Origin: DAOPXV01 sp964551445
GTDB taxonomy: Bacteria > Muiribacteriota > UBA9980
Length of the DNA stretch: 64,000 nucleotides
Assembly: GCA_964551445.1 (NCBI GenBank)
Contig: CAZKCG010000018.1
Span: 17,053-81,052, forward strand
Direction: 5' to 3'
Part shown: positions 63,184 through 64,000 of the stretch, piece by piece
Position numbering within the stretch: the first letter of the stretch is position 1
How the letters are laid out: each line of letters begins with the position of its first letter
Position numbers and translations under genes: made by a program
The notes under the pieces: model-generated
What the model saw: only the letters and a program-made list of their open reading frames with translations
What the model was told of the DNA's origin: nothing
The model's database searches: none

Positions 63184-64000
63184 ATGGCAGTTATCTCAAC
63201 GGACTCAAAACTAAAAAAGGGCTCTCCCCTTATCGAACTGATGATAGTAATAGCTATCATCGGTATCCTTGTCGCCGTAGCTCTGCCGCAATTTGCCAAA
63301 ATGACCGAGGACGCTAAAAGATCCAAGGCGAAACAGGACTGCCAGGTGATCGTTGAAGCTATCCATAAATTCAACAATCTCGAAAAAATAAAACTTTCAA
63401 GCATCGGCCAGCTGAAAGGAAAATACCTGGCCAATCTTGACACTTTAAAAGATCCCTGGGGCAAGCCTTACGCTATTGACATGACGCAGGGAATAGTGCT
63501 TTCGATGGGGCCTGACGGCAAACACTCACAAAAACAGAACTTCACGTGGAACGACGATATAGCCACTCAATTCATCGGCCCGCTCGTTCTCATCGACGCC
63601 CGTTTGAACATAAACCCTGAAAACCTTGCGCCTTCGGAGGCCTACGATCTGCTCCATCTCATCTTCAACCGGCCTCTCATGCCAACGACCTCCGGAGAAA
63701 TAGAGATCGATTTTTCACCGGCCACTTCAGCCGCTCAGGACTTTGATTCAGGCGCCAGATCATTCGATACCGACGCCCAGGCCGGAAAACTTTTCAGATG
63801 GTACATCGGAGCGAACAGGGATCTAATGAAAGGCGACAGCCCGTTAAAAACTGATTTTATGGCTAAATGCAAGGTCACGACCCCGGGAGACGAGATCGTT
63901 TGTAAGTTTCCGGCTGGATCATCGGGACAACTTACCACAAATCTTTGTATAAATCTCACCGGCGCCAAAAACTCTCCCAATCCGATCTTTCGCGCTGAAG
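63184..64000 (+). CDS. Type IV pilin-like / GspG-like prepilin (partial, C-terminus off window)
   Basis: The N-terminus 'MAVISTDSKLKKG' is a short prepilin leader, followed by 'SPLIELMIVIAIIGILVAVALPQF', the hydrophobic helix with the conserved Glu5 of type IV pilins and pseudopilins. The residues after the cleavage Gly are Ser-Pro rather than the usual Phe-Thr, an atypical junction. The rest is a globular domain resembling pseudopilin bodies ('DCQVIVEAIHKFNNLEKIKLSSIGQLKGKYL', then 'DPWGKPYAIDMTQGIVLSMGPDGKHS', the last being typical of GspG-type pseudopilins). It is 3' of the two-component genes. Only the first 272 residues are in the window. Confidence 0.8.
   Translation, partial: MAVISTDSKLKKGSPLIELMIVIAIIGILVAVALPQFAKMTEDAKRSKAKQDCQVIVEAIHKFNNLEKIKLSSIGQLKGKYLANLDTLKDPWGKPYAIDMTQGIVLSMGPDGKHSQKQNFTWNDDIATQFIGPLVLIDARLNINPENLAPSEAYDLLHLIFNRPLMPTTSGEIEIDFSPATSAAQDFDSGARSFDTDAQAGKLFRWYIGANRDLMKGDSPLKTDFMAKCKVTTPGDEIVCKFPAGSSGQLTTNLCINLTGAKNSPNPIFRAE

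Noticed and set aside
1..64000. Insertion sequences or transposase genes
   Set aside because: No transposase or recombinase domain was recognised; the GTGGACA repeats alone do not prove a transposon end.

Overview
The window joins the right-hand part of a prophage-like element (about 1-16,900) to a stretch of bacterial chromosome (about 17,000-64,000). The chromosomal genes point to a diderm (TamB-like protein, LolA-like protein, large lipoprotein) with anaerobic or oxygen-sensitive metabolism (desulfoferrodoxin), type IV pilin-like machinery and unusually heavy use of GAF sensors, HEAT, TPR, ankyrin and MORN-like repeats. This mix recalls uncultured candidate phyla such as Riflebacteria or Wallbacteria. 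That placement is a guess from gene style and no taxonomic marker decides it (rpsT is present but short). A run of 100 N at 36,922-37,021 shows this is a draft assembly.

Prophage. Leftward genes at 1-5.6 kb form a packaging/head module: terminase small-like and large subunits, portal, scaffold-like protein and small zinc-ribbon proteins. A regulatory gap (5.64-6.31 kb) carries spaced direct repeats and a palindrome. Rightward genes follow at 6.3-7.8 kb (LPD29-like protein, MerR/excisionase-type HTH protein). Then comes an AT-rich cassette (8.0-9.7 kb) with its own promoters and a strong terminator, encoding two small related proteins and two membrane proteins; it looks like a prophage 'moron'. 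A leftward early operon (16.8 to 10.1 kb) runs from a perfect consensus promoter through a ribbon-helix-helix protein, many small proteins and a DUF3223/HNH-like protein to a primase-helicase. No integrase, tail or lysis gene is in view, so the element continues past the left edge. Its right edge lies next to a tRNA-Thr(CGT).

Chromosome, 17-38 kb. A 986-residue ankyrin protein and an 816-residue HEAT protein are divergent. A 1.9-kb-residue-class surface lipoprotein (1914 aa) follows, then a LolA-like protein with a companion, two divergent TPR+MORN-like paralogues, and a secreted Lys/Asp-repeat protein directly downstream of one of them. 38-41 kb holds a B12-binding radical SAM protein, a DUF362 protein, desulfoferrodoxin and ribosomal protein S20.

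Chromosome, 41-64 kb. A three-gene signalling operon combines GAF domains with a SpoIIE-type phosphatase, a GGDEF cyclase and an HD-GYP phosphodiesterase. A leftward HIT-TamB-GpmI operon follows, then a sigma-70-family factor, a membrane GAF sensor, ClpC, a lone ABC permease, a seven-TM GAF histidine kinase, an NtrC-type sigma-54 activator and a type IV pilin-like gene cut by the right edge. Several chromosomal promoters place the start codon at +3 or +4, which suggests leaderless mRNAs are common in this organism.
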